The notes under the pieces were generated by a model. The model did not search any database. It was not told the DNA's origin and saw only the letters and a list, made by a program, of their open reading frames with translations. Positions 41,037 through 50,508 of a stretch of 61,815 nt of DNA are shown in pieces. The translations under genes were made by a program, and so were the position numbers. Source of the stretch: Magnetococcales bacterium (GTDB lineage: Bacteria; Pseudomonadota; Magnetococcia; Magnetococcales; JADFYX01); assembly GCA_002753565.1 (NCBI GenBank), contig PEAM01000025.1, positions 1 to 61,815 on the forward strand, read 5' to 3'. Position 1 is the first letter of the stretch; each line of letters starts with the position of its first letter.

Positions 41037-41672
41037 CTACTCTCCATCAAAGATGGTCATCTTATTTTTCCAATCTTCTTGTTTTGCCTTCCCATCCCAA
41101 GGAGATTTTCCGTAATAGAGCGCCCCGTCAATAGACATATTTTGAAAGGAGGCGACAAAAATGTTGGTCTTACGAAAATCTGCCTGATTCAAGTGGCAAT
41201 CGTGAAACAGGACATCGGTCAGTTCAGACTCCCTGAAATCCCCACCGGGCACATGGGCACCGGTAAAATCGGCTCCCTCCAGGTTGGTCTCAAGAAATTT
41301 AGCCCCCTCCATCTGACACTGGGTAAAATGGGCGCCGGGCAACTGACATAAAAAAAAGCTGACGCCGTGTAAAACGGCGCCAGCGAAAGTACATCCGGTG
41401 AGATCAACCCGTTGAAAAAAGGTGTTCTCCAACTGAGCCTTGGTAAAAGTCACCCCAGAAAAATCACCATCCTGGATGAATGCCCCATTCAAGTTGCATC
41501 CATCCAGTTTGACATGGGTAAAAACGCTACCATGAATTTGCGCCCCAGATAAGGAGTGGCCAGCAAAATCAATCCCCTCAACCTGTATGTAGGAGAGGTC
41601 CGAATCCTCCAAGCTACCCTTTTTATCACCAAACTCTGCAATCAGGGTAGCCATATCGGTAAAGCGTTTCAT
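41037..41672 (-). CDS. Pentapeptide-repeat protein
   Basis: 211 residues. From about 20 to 180 the chain is built of A(D/N)LxX-type five-residue repeats, for example LDGCNLNGAFIQDGDFSGV and LEGADFTGAHVPGGDFRES, which fold as a right-handed square helix. There is no signal peptide or membrane segment, so it is probably cytoplasmic. Its function is unknown; some family members mimic DNA and bind gyrase, but nothing here shows that. It is 14 bases behind korB and ends 2 bases before the SdhE-like gene, so it is part of the same transcript. Confidence 0.85.
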   Translation of the reverse strand: MKRFTDMATLIAEFGDKKGSLEDSDLSYIQVEGIDFAGHSLSGAQIHGSVFTHVKLDGCNLNGAFIQDGDFSGVTFTKAQLENTFFQRVDLTGCTFAGAVLHGVSFFLCQLPGAHFTQCQMEGAKFLETNLEGADFTGAHVPGGDFRESELTDVLFHDCHLNQADFRKTNIFVASFQNMSIDGALYYGKSPWDGKAKQEDWKNKMTIFDGE

Positions 41673-41686
41673 TCTTTTTCCTCACT

Positions 41687-42565
41687 TTAGGGACGATACA
41701 GATCCACAATCTTGTTCAGATCATAATCCTTGTGACCACCGACCTTGGTGACAATCTCAGCCAGCTTTTCATCCAGGGTCGGTTTACTGGTCTGGTAGAG
41801 CAGACCCATAGGGGCTTTACCCTCGGAGAGTCCCCGGGCAATCTCCATGGCAGAGCCAAAGTCGCCAGGATCATGATCTTCGGGAATTTCAGCGACCAGA
41901 TCCCGATAGTATTGCACGGTATCGATCTTGTTGAAAGAGGGGCACTGGGAGAAAATATTCACATAGGAAAACCCCTTATGCTCTAGGGCGCCCTTGATCA
42001 ACTCAGCACAAATTTTCGGCTTGCCGGCAAATCCCTGGGCCACATAGGTTGCCCCATAGGTGAGCATATAGAGCAGTGGATTCATCGGCTCGTCCGGGCC
42101 ACCATAAGGGGTGGTGTAGGCGGTCATCTCTGGCCGTGAGGTTGGAGAGTACTGTCCCTTGGTCAGACCGTAGATGCCGTTATCAAAAAGTACATAGGTC
42201 AGGTTGACATTTTTACGAGCCATATGGGGCATATGACCGCCACCAATGGAGAATCCGTCGCCATCACCACCCGTCACCATGACACACTGGTCCGGTTGGG
42301 CCAACTGAGCACCGGTAGCAACCGGTCCGGCCCGACCGTGCAGGGTGTGCATCTTGTAGGATTTGATAAAATAGGGTGTTCGGGATGAGCAACCGATTCC
42401 TGAAATGGACATCATGTTGTCCGGGTCGATGCCCAACTCCGACAGCGCCCGATAGATCCCATTCAGAATACCGTGGTGACCGCAACCAGGACACCAGACA
42501 ACGGAGACGTCCGACTTATACTCTTTCGGCTTCATCTCGACCTTGTTGAGTGCAGCAATAGACAT
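41687..42565 (-). CDS. korB: 2-oxoglutarate:ferredoxin oxidoreductase, beta subunit
   Basis: Thiamine-diphosphate subunit of the enzyme that carboxylates succinyl-CoA to 2-oxoglutarate with reduced ferredoxin in the reductive TCA cycle, or runs the reverse. 292 residues. TPP/Mg binding is in VTGGDGDGFSIGGGH (about 97-111) with VLFDNGIYG. The 4Fe-4S cluster cysteines are at 25 and 28 (CPGC), 59 (GIGCSSR) and about 208 (FSQCPSF). The first base overlaps the end of korA. The branched-chain or pyruvate enzymes are alternatives, but the neighbouring sucCD genes support 2-oxoglutarate. Confidence 0.92.
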   Translation of the reverse strand: MSIAALNKVEMKPKEYKSDVSVVWCPGCGHHGILNGIYRALSELGIDPDNMMSISGIGCSSRTPYFIKSYKMHTLHGRAGPVATGAQLAQPDQCVMVTGGDGDGFSIGGGHMPHMARKNVNLTYVLFDNGIYGLTKGQYSPTSRPEMTAYTTPYGGPDEPMNPLLYMLTYGATYVAQGFAGKPKICAELIKGALEHKGFSYVNIFSQCPSFNKIDTVQYYRDLVAEIPEDHDPGDFGSAMEIARGLSEGKAPMGLLYQTSKPTLDEKLAEIVTKVGGHKDYDLNKIVDLYRP

Positions 42566-44277
42566 CAGATCACCTCCTTGGATTTTTCAATGACCTGGGC
42601 AGGGGTAAACGGCAGCCCCTGACAGATGGGATAGGAAATGGGGCTAATAGACGTCTCAGCCCGGATAAAATGGGACAACTGGCCCAGATAGTTTACCTCG
42701 GGAACCAAAATCTTCTTACAGGTTTTGGCAAACGCCTCATACTGCTCAACCGGCATCGGCCACATCAGCTTGGGATAGAAACCTTTGACCTTCATCCCCT
42801 CAGCCCGCATCCGGTCGACCGCCTCACGAACCACACCAATGGTGCTTCCCCAGGCAATCACACCCAGATCAGCCTCACCTTCACCATCCACCTCTACCGG
42901 CTTATAGGTGTTGACCACGGGTCTGAGTTTGTTAAAACGCTTATCCATCTGGAGATCCCGATTGTGCAGATCCCAACAGGGGGCGCCCTTCTCGGTATGC
43001 TCCAGACCTGTCGCAATGTGCTGACCGCCGGGGGTACCAGGGTCACACATGGGAGAGATGTTATCGTCTGTCAATTCGTACCGCTTGTACTCCCCCTGTC
43101 CATCCCACTTCTTCCGATTGACAATCGTAAAGTTTTCTGGCTTGGGAGCCGGAACCGTTTGGGTGGAGAAGGCCAGCGAGCCATCAGAGAGCAGAATGAC
43201 CGGACACTGGTACTCTTCGGCCAGATTCAAGGCCTCAACGGTCATATTGATACAGTCGTTGACATCTTCCACAGAGAGAACGATGCGCTCGGCATCACCG
43301 TGGGAGCCATGAATGGCCAGGAAAAGATCCGACTGCTCATGCTTGGTCGGCATACCGGTAGAGGGTCCACCCCGTTGCACATCCACCAACATCAGGGGAG
43401 TTTCACTCATGGAGGACATGCCCAACAACTCAGCCATCAGGGCCAGTCCGGGACCGGAGGTTGCCGTCATACATTTTTTGCCGGCATAGGAGGCACCCAT
43501 CACCTGAGCAATGGAGGCAATCTCATCCTCGGCCTGGAGTAGTGTTCCCGCTTTTTTGGGAATATGGGTCGCAACAAATTTGGCAATTTCGGTTGCCGGT
43601 GTAATAGGATAGGCTGAGAAAAAGTCCAGCCCCCCCAAAATCGCACCCATACCGCAGGCATCGTTACCGGAGATGATGATGACATCTTTCGGCTCTTTGG
43701 GATCGGCCACCCGGAAGGTATCAACCTTTTCAATAGCTTCAGCCAATTTCTTGCCTTCATCGAAGGCGCCCAGGTTGAAGTTGAGAATCTCCTCTCCCTT
43801 ATTCTTGAACTTATCCGTCAATACCTCTTTCAAGGTGGCTTCGCTAATGTTGAAGAGCGTTGAAAGGGCCCCGAGAGCCACCATATTCTTCGACCGCTTG
43901 GACTTGAGAGCCTGAGCGGTTTTGGTCATGGGAATGGGGTAGGCTGTCACCCCTTCAGGAATCTCCGGCTCAAAGTCCCCACCCGGACCGTCATAAACAA
44001 AAACGGAACCCGGAATAAGAAGGTGCTTGTTTAACTCGTACGCCTCACCATTGAACGCGCAAAACACATCAAAGGTGTCACCCTGGTTATAGACCCGTTC
44101 GGCACTGGTCCGAACCTGGTACATACAGTAACCACCCTTGATTTCAGCAGGAAAAGTTTTGAAGGTATACACTTCAAGCCCTGCTCTTGCACAGGCAGCC
44201 GCAATGAAGTCACCAGCGGAGACGACACCTTCGCCACCTTCACCGCCAATGCGGATTATCAGGTCCTTTTTCGCCAT
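42565..44277 (-). CDS. korA: 2-oxoglutarate:ferredoxin oxidoreductase, gamma-alpha fusion subunit
   Basis: 570 residues. The N-terminal 190 are the gamma domain (IRIGGEGGEGVVSAGDFIAA near residue 7, CoA-side glycine-rich loop). The rest is the alpha domain, beginning GNDACGMGAILGGLDFFSAYPITPATEI with the YPITP motif and containing QAEDEIASI and SGPGLALMAE. The gamma-alpha order is the two-subunit KorAB type found in many rTCA and anaerobic bacteria. It is coupled to korB and preceded by a terminator that separates it from sucD, so korAB has its own promoter within 44278-44320 or depends on read-through. Confidence 0.93.
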   Translation of the reverse strand: MAKKDLIIRIGGEGGEGVVSAGDFIAAACARAGLEVYTFKTFPAEIKGGYCMYQVRTSAERVYNQGDTFDVFCAFNGEAYELNKHLLIPGSVFVYDGPGGDFEPEIPEGVTAYPIPMTKTAQALKSKRSKNMVALGALSTLFNISEATLKEVLTDKFKNKGEEILNFNLGAFDEGKKLAEAIEKVDTFRVADPKEPKDVIIISGNDACGMGAILGGLDFFSAYPITPATEIAKFVATHIPKKAGTLLQAEDEIASIAQVMGASYAGKKCMTATSGPGLALMAELLGMSSMSETPLMLVDVQRGGPSTGMPTKHEQSDLFLAIHGSHGDAERIVLSVEDVNDCINMTVEALNLAEEYQCPVILLSDGSLAFSTQTVPAPKPENFTIVNRKKWDGQGEYKRYELTDDNISPMCDPGTPGGQHIATGLEHTEKGAPCWDLHNRDLQMDKRFNKLRPVVNTYKPVEVDGEGEADLGVIAWGSTIGVVREAVDRMRAEGMKVKGFYPKLMWPMPVEQYEAFAKTCKKILVPEVNYLGQLSHFIRAETSISPISYPICQGLPFTPAQVIEKSKEVI

Positions 44278-44317
44278 CGAATCATACTCCCTTTGTTCCT
44301 CTAGAGAAGTGTCACAG

Positions 44318-44348
44318 AGTGAAAAGGCTCCCCTTTTACGAGGAGCCT
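44318..44348 (-). terminator. Terminator between sucD and korA
   Basis: Stem GGCTCC (44326-44331) with GGAGCC (44342-44347) and a 10-nt loop, followed on the minus strand by TTTTCAC. It starts 11 bases after the sucD stop. The short stem and T-run suggest partial termination, which would lower korAB expression relative to sucCD. Confidence 0.6.
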
Positions 44349-44357
44349 CCCACCTTT

Positions 44358-45224
44358 TTATAGTGCTTTTTTAATCACTACACCCATCTCCGCCGGTGAT
44401 TTGGCAATATGAACTCCTGCCTCCTCCAGAGCCGCAAACTTTTCAGCCGCAGTTCCTTTTCCACCGGAGATAATCGCGCCCGCATGTCCCATCCGTTTTC
44501 CTGGAGGGGCGGTTGCACCGGCAATAAAGGCACAGACCGGTTTACTCATGTTCTCTTTGATCCAGGCGGCAGCCTCCTCTTCAGCGGTGCCACCAATCTC
44601 CCCGATCATGACCACCGCTTCCGTATCGGGATCTTTTTCAAATCGGGAGAGACAGTCGATAAAGTTGGTTCCGTTAATGGGGTCACCACCCAAGCCGACA
44701 CAGGTGCTCTGTCCCAGCCCGACCGCAGAGGTTTGATAAACCGCCTCATAGGTTAGCGTACCAGAACGGGAGACCACACCAATGCCCCCTTTCTTGTGAA
44801 TATGGCCCGGCATGATACCGATTTTGCACTCATCTGGGGTGATGACACCCGGACAGTTGGGACCCACCAGACGGGTCTCTTTATCCTGCAAAAACCGCTT
44901 AACCTTCATCATATCCAGAACCGGAATCCCCTCGGTGATACAGACCACCAGTCGAATCCCGGCGTCGGCTGCCTCAATAATGGCATCCGCTGCAAAAGGC
45001 GGGGGAACAAAAATAACGGAAGCATCGGCACCGGTCTGTTTAACCGACTCTGCTACCGTATTGAAAATAGGCAGATCAAGATGGGTTCCGCCCCCTTTAC
45101 CCGGCGTAACACCACCCACCATCTTGGTTCCGTAGGCAATGGCCTGCTCGGAGTGAAAGGTTCCGTTGGCCCCGGTAAAACCTTGGCAGATTACGCGGGT
45201 ATTTTTGTCGATCAAAATGCTCAT
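44358..45224 (-). CDS. sucD: Succinyl-CoA synthetase, alpha subunit
   Basis: Makes succinyl-CoA from succinate, CoA and ATP (reductive direction) or the reverse. 288 residues. CoA-binding [16 protein letters not shown] is at the N-terminus, then [30 protein letters not shown] and the phosphohistidine loop [14 protein letters not shown]. It follows sucC by 12 bases. In a reductive TCA cycle this enzyme feeds succinyl-CoA to the KorAB enzyme encoded next to it. Confidence 0.97.
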   Translation of the reverse strand: MSILIDKNTRVICQGFTGANGTFHSEQAIAYGTKMVGGVTPGKGGGTHLDLPIFNTVAESVKQTGADASVIFVPPPFAADAIIEAADAGIRLVVCITEGIPVLDMMKVKRFLQDKETRLVGPNCPGVITPDECKIGIMPGHIHKKGGIGVVSRSGTLTYEAVYQTSAVGLGQSTCVGLGGDPINGTNFIDCLSRFEKDPDTEAVVMIGEIGGTAEEEAAAWIKENMSKPVCAFIAGATAPPGKRMGHAGAIISGGKGTAAEKFAALEEAGVHIAKSPAEMGVVIKKAL

Positions 45225-45236
45225 GGGTTGTTCTCC

Positions 45237-46397
45237 TTATTGGATCGACGCAACCGCCTTTTCGGCGGCATCGTTCAGATCATCGGCAGTGATGAGGGTG
45301 AGACCGGACTCGGATAACAGTTTTTTACCCTCATCCACTCGGGTCCCTTCCAGGCGAACAACGACCGGCACTTTAATATCCAAGGCACGGGCTGCTTCGA
45401 TAATACCCTGGGCGATGATATCGCAACGCATGATACCGCCAAAAATATTGACCATCACCGCCTTGACGTTCTCATCGGACAAAATCAGCTTGAAGGCTGC
45501 CGTCACAGCCTCTGTTGTGGCACCACCCCCCACATCCAGGAAGTTGGCCGGCTTACCGCCTTTGAGCTGAATAATATCCATGGTCGACATCGCCAATCCG
45601 GCGCCGTTGACCATACAGCCGATACTGCCATCCAAGGTGATGTAGTTCAGATCGTGCTTGGAGGCTTCGATCTCTTTGGGGTCCTCCTCGTCAAAATCGC
45701 GCAGGGCCTCAATGTCTTTGTGGCGATAGAGGGCATTGCTGTCGAAGTTCATCTTGGCATCCAACGCAATGATATCGCCATTACCGGTGACCACCAACGG
45801 GTTGATCTCCGTCAGGGAGGCGTCGCAAGAGAGAAAAGCGTTGTAGAGTGCCGTCATGAACTGGACACACTTACCTACCTGTTTCCCTTCCAATCCCAGA
45901 CCAAAAGCCAGATTCCGTGCCTGATAGGGCATAAAACCAACCGTCGGATCGATGGCCTCTTTCAGAATCTTCTCTGGGGATCGAGCGGCCACCTCTTCAA
46001 TCTCCATGCCGCCCTCGGTAGAGGCCATCATGGTGATGCGACTGGTGGCCCGATCGATGACCATACCAAGATAGAGCTCTCTGGCGATATCGCACCCCTC
46101 TTCAACATAGATCCGTTTCACCTCTTTACCGGCGGGACCGGTCTGTTTGGTAATCAGGGTCATGCCAAGCATGCGCTTCGCTTCACTCTTGACCTCTTCA
46201 ATACTTTTGACCACCTTCACACCGCCGCCTTTGCCTCGACCGCCAGCATGAATCTGTGACTTGACCACAAACAGTTCGCCACCCAACTCCTTCGCAGCAT
46301 TTTCCGCCTCTGCCGGAGTATAGGCAACGTGCCCTCGTGGAACCTTGACCCCAAACTTCGCGATGAGGTCTTTCGCTTGATATTCATGAATATTCAT
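45237..46397 (-). CDS. sucC: Succinyl-CoA synthetase, beta subunit
   Basis: Nucleotide-binding and dimerisation partner of SucD. 386 residues. The opening [16 protein letters not shown], the ATP-grasp segment [29 protein letters not shown] and [11 protein letters not shown] with FGGIMRCD are full-length family features. Nucleotide preference (ATP or GTP) cannot be settled here. It is the first gene of sucCD; the 193-base gap to frdA likely carries the promoter. Confidence 0.97.
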   Translation of the reverse strand: MNIHEYQAKDLIAKFGVKVPRGHVAYTPAEAENAAKELGGELFVVKSQIHAGGRGKGGGVKVVKSIEEVKSEAKRMLGMTLITKQTGPAGKEVKRIYVEEGCDIARELYLGMVIDRATSRITMMASTEGGMEIEEVAARSPEKILKEAIDPTVGFMPYQARNLAFGLGLEGKQVGKCVQFMTALYNAFLSCDASLTEINPLVVTGNGDIIALDAKMNFDSNALYRHKDIEALRDFDEEDPKEIEASKHDLNYITLDGSIGCMVNGAGLAMSTMDIIQLKGGKPANFLDVGGGATTEAVTAAFKLILSDENVKAVMVNIFGGIMRCDIIAQGIIEAARALDIKVPVVVRLEGTRVDEGKKLLSESGLTLITADDLNDAAEKAVASIQ

Positions 46398-46590
46398 GGG
46401 ATTTACGCCTGCTCCAAATGGTGAATTACCCGACTGGCTATCAGCCTTCTTGACTGAAAACCCTCCATATCAATACAATCGCCTACTGTCTATTTTCTTC
46501 AGAAAGCTATTGCACACAAAAAATCAGTCTTTTCACTCTTTCAACAACACACAGCTTAGCAGACTCTCTTCCCTATGGGTATGTTCAGAA

Positions 46591-48255
46591 TTAATTAATT
46601 GCCCCATAAGTCGGCAACAGTTGCGGTCCCACATGGGTGGTATCGCACTTTTCCTGATCCAACTGTTCAATAAACGCTTGCAAGTGGGATAATCCCGGCG
46701 TATCACTTCGGGCATTTTCTTGCGCAAACTCTGCCGCAGCCGCTCCGGCTCGCAATCCAAAAACCAATATCTCCAACAGAGCATTACCCATTAAACGGTT
46801 CAGGCCATGGACACCACCGGTCACCTCTCCGGCTGCAAACAGGCCCGGCATATCGGTACCGCCATTGGTGCGGATCACCATGCCACCATTTTGATAGTGG
46901 AGGGTTGGATAGGCCAACAGAGGAAGCTTTCGAATATCGATACCCTTACCCAAAAACTCTTTAAAACGGCCTGGAAACTCCCGCTCAATGGTGCCCCGAC
47001 CATGGATCAGATCGATGAGGGGAACATCCAACCAGACACCCACACCCCCATCAGGTGTACGGATACCGTTATCCAGCTCACCACACTCCCGAATAATGGC
47101 GGCGGTGGTCACATCCCGCGTCTCCAGACCAAAGACAAACTCATCGCCATAGCGATTTAAAAACGGTGCGCCCAGCCCTCTGAATTTTTCTGTAATCAGC
47201 AGCCCTACCTTGCGCTCTGGATAGGCTATTCCCGTTGGGTGATACTGGCAGGAGTTAAGATCTCGGAGGGGGACTCCGGCTCGATAGGCCATAACCAGGC
47301 CATCCCCCGTGGCTCCGTAGTGGTTGGAGGTGGGAAAACGGTTAAAATGCAGCCGTCCCAATCCACCAGTCGCCATCACCACCGAGCGGGCATGAACAAC
47401 CAGGGGCTTGCCACCGGTTATTCTCTCCAAAACAGCCCCCACCGCCCGACCATTATCATCGGTCAACAGCTCCACCGCTGGAGTAAAAGGGCTGACGGTT
47501 ATCGCATCCAGTGCATCGGCCCGGTCTTGAATCACCCGCATCATCTCAAGACCTGTCACATCACCCGCAGCATGAAGCCGCTTCCTGGAGGTGCCTCCCC
47601 CATGGCGAACCTTCATCCGTCCGGTCGGATATTTATCGAACAACATGCCCAGCCCTTCAAGCCAGCGCAATATTTTCGGCCCATCGGTCACCAACGCCTC
47701 AACCAGATCAGCATTGTTACTAAAATGGCCTCCTCCCAAGACATCCACATAGTGTTGGGCGGGAGAGTCACACTCCTGATCGGCAACCTGCATCCCCCCT
47801 TCAGCCATGATGGTGTTGGAGTCTCCGTGGCGCAATTTGGTCGCAATCAACACCTTGGCACCAGCTTCAGCCGCCGCAATGGCTGCCGCTGTTCCGGCTC
47901 CGCCACCGCCGATGACCAAGACATCGGTCACCAGATCGGCCTTGAGGAGTTCCGACTCCTGGTTCAAAAAATGGGTCGAGGCCGCTCGGGGGCGGGACTC
48001 CAGAAGGTCGGCCAACTCAACCGGAACCTGACTCCCCCGATCCGGACCCACTTTCAGGGGTCGTTTGCCATCCAGCTGATGGTCGGGATGATAATCGGCA
48101 AGCCAGGCATTTCTGACCGACAAGGAGAGGGCGGGAAAGGTCTTGCCACGCAGAGAACGGGCCAGCCGCTCTTCGCGGGTTCGCTCCACCAAACGGGCCG
48201 ACTCCCCCATGGACCGAGGCAAAGCAGCAAGATGGGTGAGATCGCCACGATTCAT
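46591..48255 (-). CDS. frdA: Fumarate reductase/succinate dehydrogenase-type flavoprotein subunit, non-covalent FAD type
   Basis: 554 residues. The FAD dinucleotide fold (VLVIGGGGAGTAAAIAAAEA) begins only at about residue 112, after an unusual N-terminal extension rich in Arg and Leu. Substrate-site motifs are CQYHPTGI, TEKFRGLGAPFLN with the proton-shuttle arginine, and HGLNRLMGNALLE. The FAD-linking SHTxxAxGG segment of SdhA/FrdA reads GDSNTIMAEGG: Asn147 stands where the covalent histidine should be, as in soluble fumarate reductases (TfrA type) and L-aspartate oxidase. frdB is directly upstream and no membrane anchor gene is near. I infer a soluble fumarate reductase serving the reductive TCA cycle. 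L-aspartate oxidase is unlikely because frdB is adjacent. Confidence 0.85.
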   Translation of the reverse strand: MNRGDLTHLAALPRSMGESARLVERTREERLARSLRGKTFPALSLSVRNAWLADYHPDHQLDGKRPLKVGPDRGSQVPVELADLLESRPRAASTHFLNQESELLKADLVTDVLVIGGGGAGTAAAIAAAEAGAKVLIATKLRHGDSNTIMAEGGMQVADQECDSPAQHYVDVLGGGHFSNNADLVEALVTDGPKILRWLEGLGMLFDKYPTGRMKVRHGGGTSRKRLHAAGDVTGLEMMRVIQDRADALDAITVSPFTPAVELLTDDNGRAVGAVLERITGGKPLVVHARSVVMATGGLGRLHFNRFPTSNHYGATGDGLVMAYRAGVPLRDLNSCQYHPTGIAYPERKVGLLITEKFRGLGAPFLNRYGDEFVFGLETRDVTTAAIIRECGELDNGIRTPDGGVGVWLDVPLIDLIHGRGTIEREFPGRFKEFLGKGIDIRKLPLLAYPTLHYQNGGMVIRTNGGTDMPGLFAAGEVTGGVHGLNRLMGNALLEILVFGLRAGAAAAEFAQENARSDTPGLSHLQAFIEQLDQEKCDTTHVGPQLLPTYGAIN

Positions 48256-48990
48256 TTACAAATAACTCCGATCATCTGGAAGCCACGTACCCGGGTGGGT
48301 CTCCTCAGGCTCTCGCTCCCGACGCTGGTACAAGGCCCGTATTTCATCGGGGTCCAGACGACGCAGCCGTCTGAAAATCGGCTTATAATGATTGTTTTCC
48401 ACCTTATGGATCATTTTAGTCAGATGTTCAGCAGGGGACTCCTTGAAACGGCCATGAAACCGACGCGCAGCCAAGGCCGCGTTGGGTTGAGAAATTTGCG
48501 ACGGACAACGCAACACACAGGCCTGACACTGAATACAGGTAAAAGATTCCCGAGCTGCTCCGCTCAGGTCACCCCGCTTGATCATCCCCACATAGCTCAT
48601 CACATCGATATCAACCGGGCAGAGCCGAGTACACTCTCCGCACATAATACAGTTATTCACTTCTGGGTAGAGTTTTCGGACGTGATATTCAGGGGTTTCC
48701 CCCTCAGAAAGGGTCAGTTCATGGCGGGCTTTTTTTTGGGGAATATAGGGAAGAGGCAAAATCTCCATTCCATCCCGAACCTCATCCTGACAGAGCAGAA
48801 CCGCTTTTAATTCCGGCCGGCCACTGATCCGGTAAAGAGCCGTGCAGGCACCGCAAACCCCACCCCGACAACCAACACCACGAACAAAGGTCAGCCCAAC
48901 CTCCTCCAATGCCGAGAGGATGGTTCGTCCGGCACTAACCTGATAGGGCAGGTCATCATAGCGTATGGCGAGTTGGTTGGTGTCAGACAT
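48256..48990 (-). CDS. frdB: Fumarate reductase iron-sulfur subunit, two 4Fe-4S-type clusters (TfrB-like)
   Basis: 244 residues carrying electrons to FrdA. The N-terminal plant-ferredoxin-type domain has Cys41, 46, 49 and 67 (CRGGVCGAC, then C) for a 2Fe-2S cluster. The second domain has two complete CxxCxxCxxxCP motifs, at 114-124 (CIMCGECTRLCP) and 152-162 (CIQCQACVLRCP). Classical SdhB/FrdB proteins have one 4Fe-4S and one 3Fe-4S centre with different spacing, so this subunit is closer to the soluble TfrB type. The electron donor is unknown. The stop codon is immediately followed by the frdA ATG. Confidence 0.9.
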   Translation of the reverse strand: MSDTNQLAIRYDDLPYQVSAGRTILSALEEVGLTFVRGVGCRGGVCGACTALYRISGRPELKAVLLCQDEVRDGMEILPLPYIPQKKARHELTLSEGETPEYHVRKLYPEVNNCIMCGECTRLCPVDIDVMSYVGMIKRGDLSGAARESFTCIQCQACVLRCPSQISQPNAALAARRFHGRFKESPAEHLTKMIHKVENNHYKPIFRRLRRLDPDEIRALYQRREREPEETHPGTWLPDDRSYL

Positions 48991-49460
48991 TCAGCGATTC
49001 CATTGAGTACAGGATGCTGCAGCAGAAGAAAAAAACCGCCCCCCATGAGGGAGATCAAACCCACAGGCCAGAAACCTATTGGTGACGATCGAATCTTGGA
49101 TCATACAATGGCCTCCTAAAGATCTAACAAGCGATTGAGTCCTGCTGTATACGGTAAGCCAGCCCCTTAAATCTTGAAGCGGCCATTGTCAGCACCTGCT
49201 TGGCATAACCTCTTGCCTTGACCTACCGTCATAAGCTCAGTCTATCATCTATAAATTTTACTTCGTATTCTGCGCAGGATGCCACGATTCGACCGGCTTT
49301 TCAAGGCAATCCATGAAAAAAAGCCAACTCTTACAAGGGATATACTAGCTTAACAGACTGTTATTATTAGCTGTTATTTAAAACTATAACTATTAAAATA
49401 TTCTGTTTTTCAGAGAGAAAACAGGGGGGAAAGATGCCCTTTTCATGAAAGACACCCTGC
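48991..49460. other. 470-base intergenic region upstream of frdB
   Basis: It lies between two minus-strand genes. The left part is of average composition; 49320-49420 is AT-rich and includes a weak hairpin (CTGTTTT with AAAACAG near 49405) that may end the right-hand gene. The frdBA promoter should be here. I see no tRNA, riboswitch or convincing -35/-10 pair. Confidence 0.4.
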
Positions 49461-50273
49461 TCAAGAGGAAGCCATGGCAAAATCTGCCAACAGAGCATCT
49501 GCCATGGAGATCCTTGCGGCACGCACCTCTTTATTACAACTCAAAGGCATGAGAGAGTTCTCCTGCTTTTTAGCCAGATTGCGATTGTATACCGGATGAT
49601 CTTTATCCCGATTATACGCCTCCACCATATTGTTCAGGCGGTCCACCAAGCTCTCCGGCTCTTTGGGGCGGTAGGTACGGACAAAGCTGGTTAAAAAATC
49701 CATCTTTTCTGCCGAAAAGCTCTTTTTTTGTGCCATCTTCTCTAGACAAACAGCCAACACTCGACTGTTCTGGCTATTGCGCCAAACCGGACGCCGAGCC
49801 AAAGAGAAAGCCCGGTGACGATCATCTACCGCCACCACCGACTCCAACAGTTCTGCCACACCCTTCTCAACCGGACTGCTTAACCCCAAAAGCCTGACAA
49901 ATCGCTCGACAACGATATTGGGAATCATGAGGGAACCAACATCAACCCCATACATTACCTGGCAAGAGAGGTTGGCCCGACAGAGCTGTTTTTGAAGATG
50001 GCAGACCGCATCCGTATCTATCCCTTCTGGAGGAAGAGCCGACTCACAGGCCGCCCGATCATCGTCCGTTGGAGTAAAAAGGGGCGAGAGCAACAGCTCC
50101 AGTTCATACTCCTCCAACTCCATGATTTTATCTGATCCCAAGCCTGCAATCGCTTCATCCACCTCCATACCATTGATGATGGCAGTGGCCGTTTTAGCAG
50201 TCAAAACCCGCATGGAGATTAACAAACCGCGAACAATATCATACAACTCTTGATTAGCTGGTGCGTTTTTCAT
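49461..50273 (-). CDS. Protein of unknown function
   Basis: 270 residues from the ATG at 50271-50273; an upstream in-frame extension of 24 codons lacks a better start. It is soluble, mostly helical in character, with scattered hydrophobic segments (YDIVRGLLISMRVL, ELEEYELELLLSPLF, VVERFVRLLGLS). Four or five cysteines are not arranged as a metal site (CESAL, VCHLQKQLCRANLSC). I recognise no family. It lies between the frd genes and the EAL-domain gene, all on the same strand but well separated, so co-regulation is not shown. Confidence 0.6.
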   Translation of the reverse strand: MKNAPANQELYDIVRGLLISMRVLTAKTATAIINGMEVDEAIAGLGSDKIMELEEYELELLLSPLFTPTDDDRAACESALPPEGIDTDAVCHLQKQLCRANLSCQVMYGVDVGSLMIPNIVVERFVRLLGLSSPVEKGVAELLESVVAVDDRHRAFSLARRPVWRNSQNSRVLAVCLEKMAQKKSFSAEKMDFLTSFVRTYRPKEPESLVDRLNNMVEAYNRDKDHPVYNRNLAKKQENSLMPLSCNKEVRAARISMADALLADFAMASS

Positions 50274-50429
50274 GTCTACTGCCCTATTCCGTTCCAATAA
50301 AAACCAACCATTCCGGCCTCTTGTTTTATCGTTGCTATCTCTCACTGTTCAGAGCCATCATGCCGTCAAAAAGTTCAGGAATGAGCCACTGAAAAAGGCG
50401 AGAATCCTCATCAGGGAACGGTAAAAATG

Positions 50430-50480
50430 CTGGGACCCCCCTCACCCTTTTAACCTGAATAAAAGAGAGAAGGGGGTCAG
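50430..50480 (-). terminator. Possible terminator after the EAL-domain gene
   Basis: Seven-bp outer stem (GACCCCC at 50434-50440 with GGGGGTC at 50472-50478) and a 5-bp inner stem (CTTTT with AAAAG). The minus-strand run after it is short (CATTTTTACC). It lies about 30 bases past the EAL gene stop. Confidence 0.5.
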
Positions 50481-50508
50481 ATTGAGTGCGGCTGCAACAG
50501 GTTGCGCT

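Noticed and set aside
46591-48255. L-aspartate oxidase (nadB)
   Set aside because: The asparagine in the flavin loop would fit, but the adjacent iron-sulfur subunit gene, the HPTG and FRG motifs and the carbon-cycle context favour fumarate reductase.
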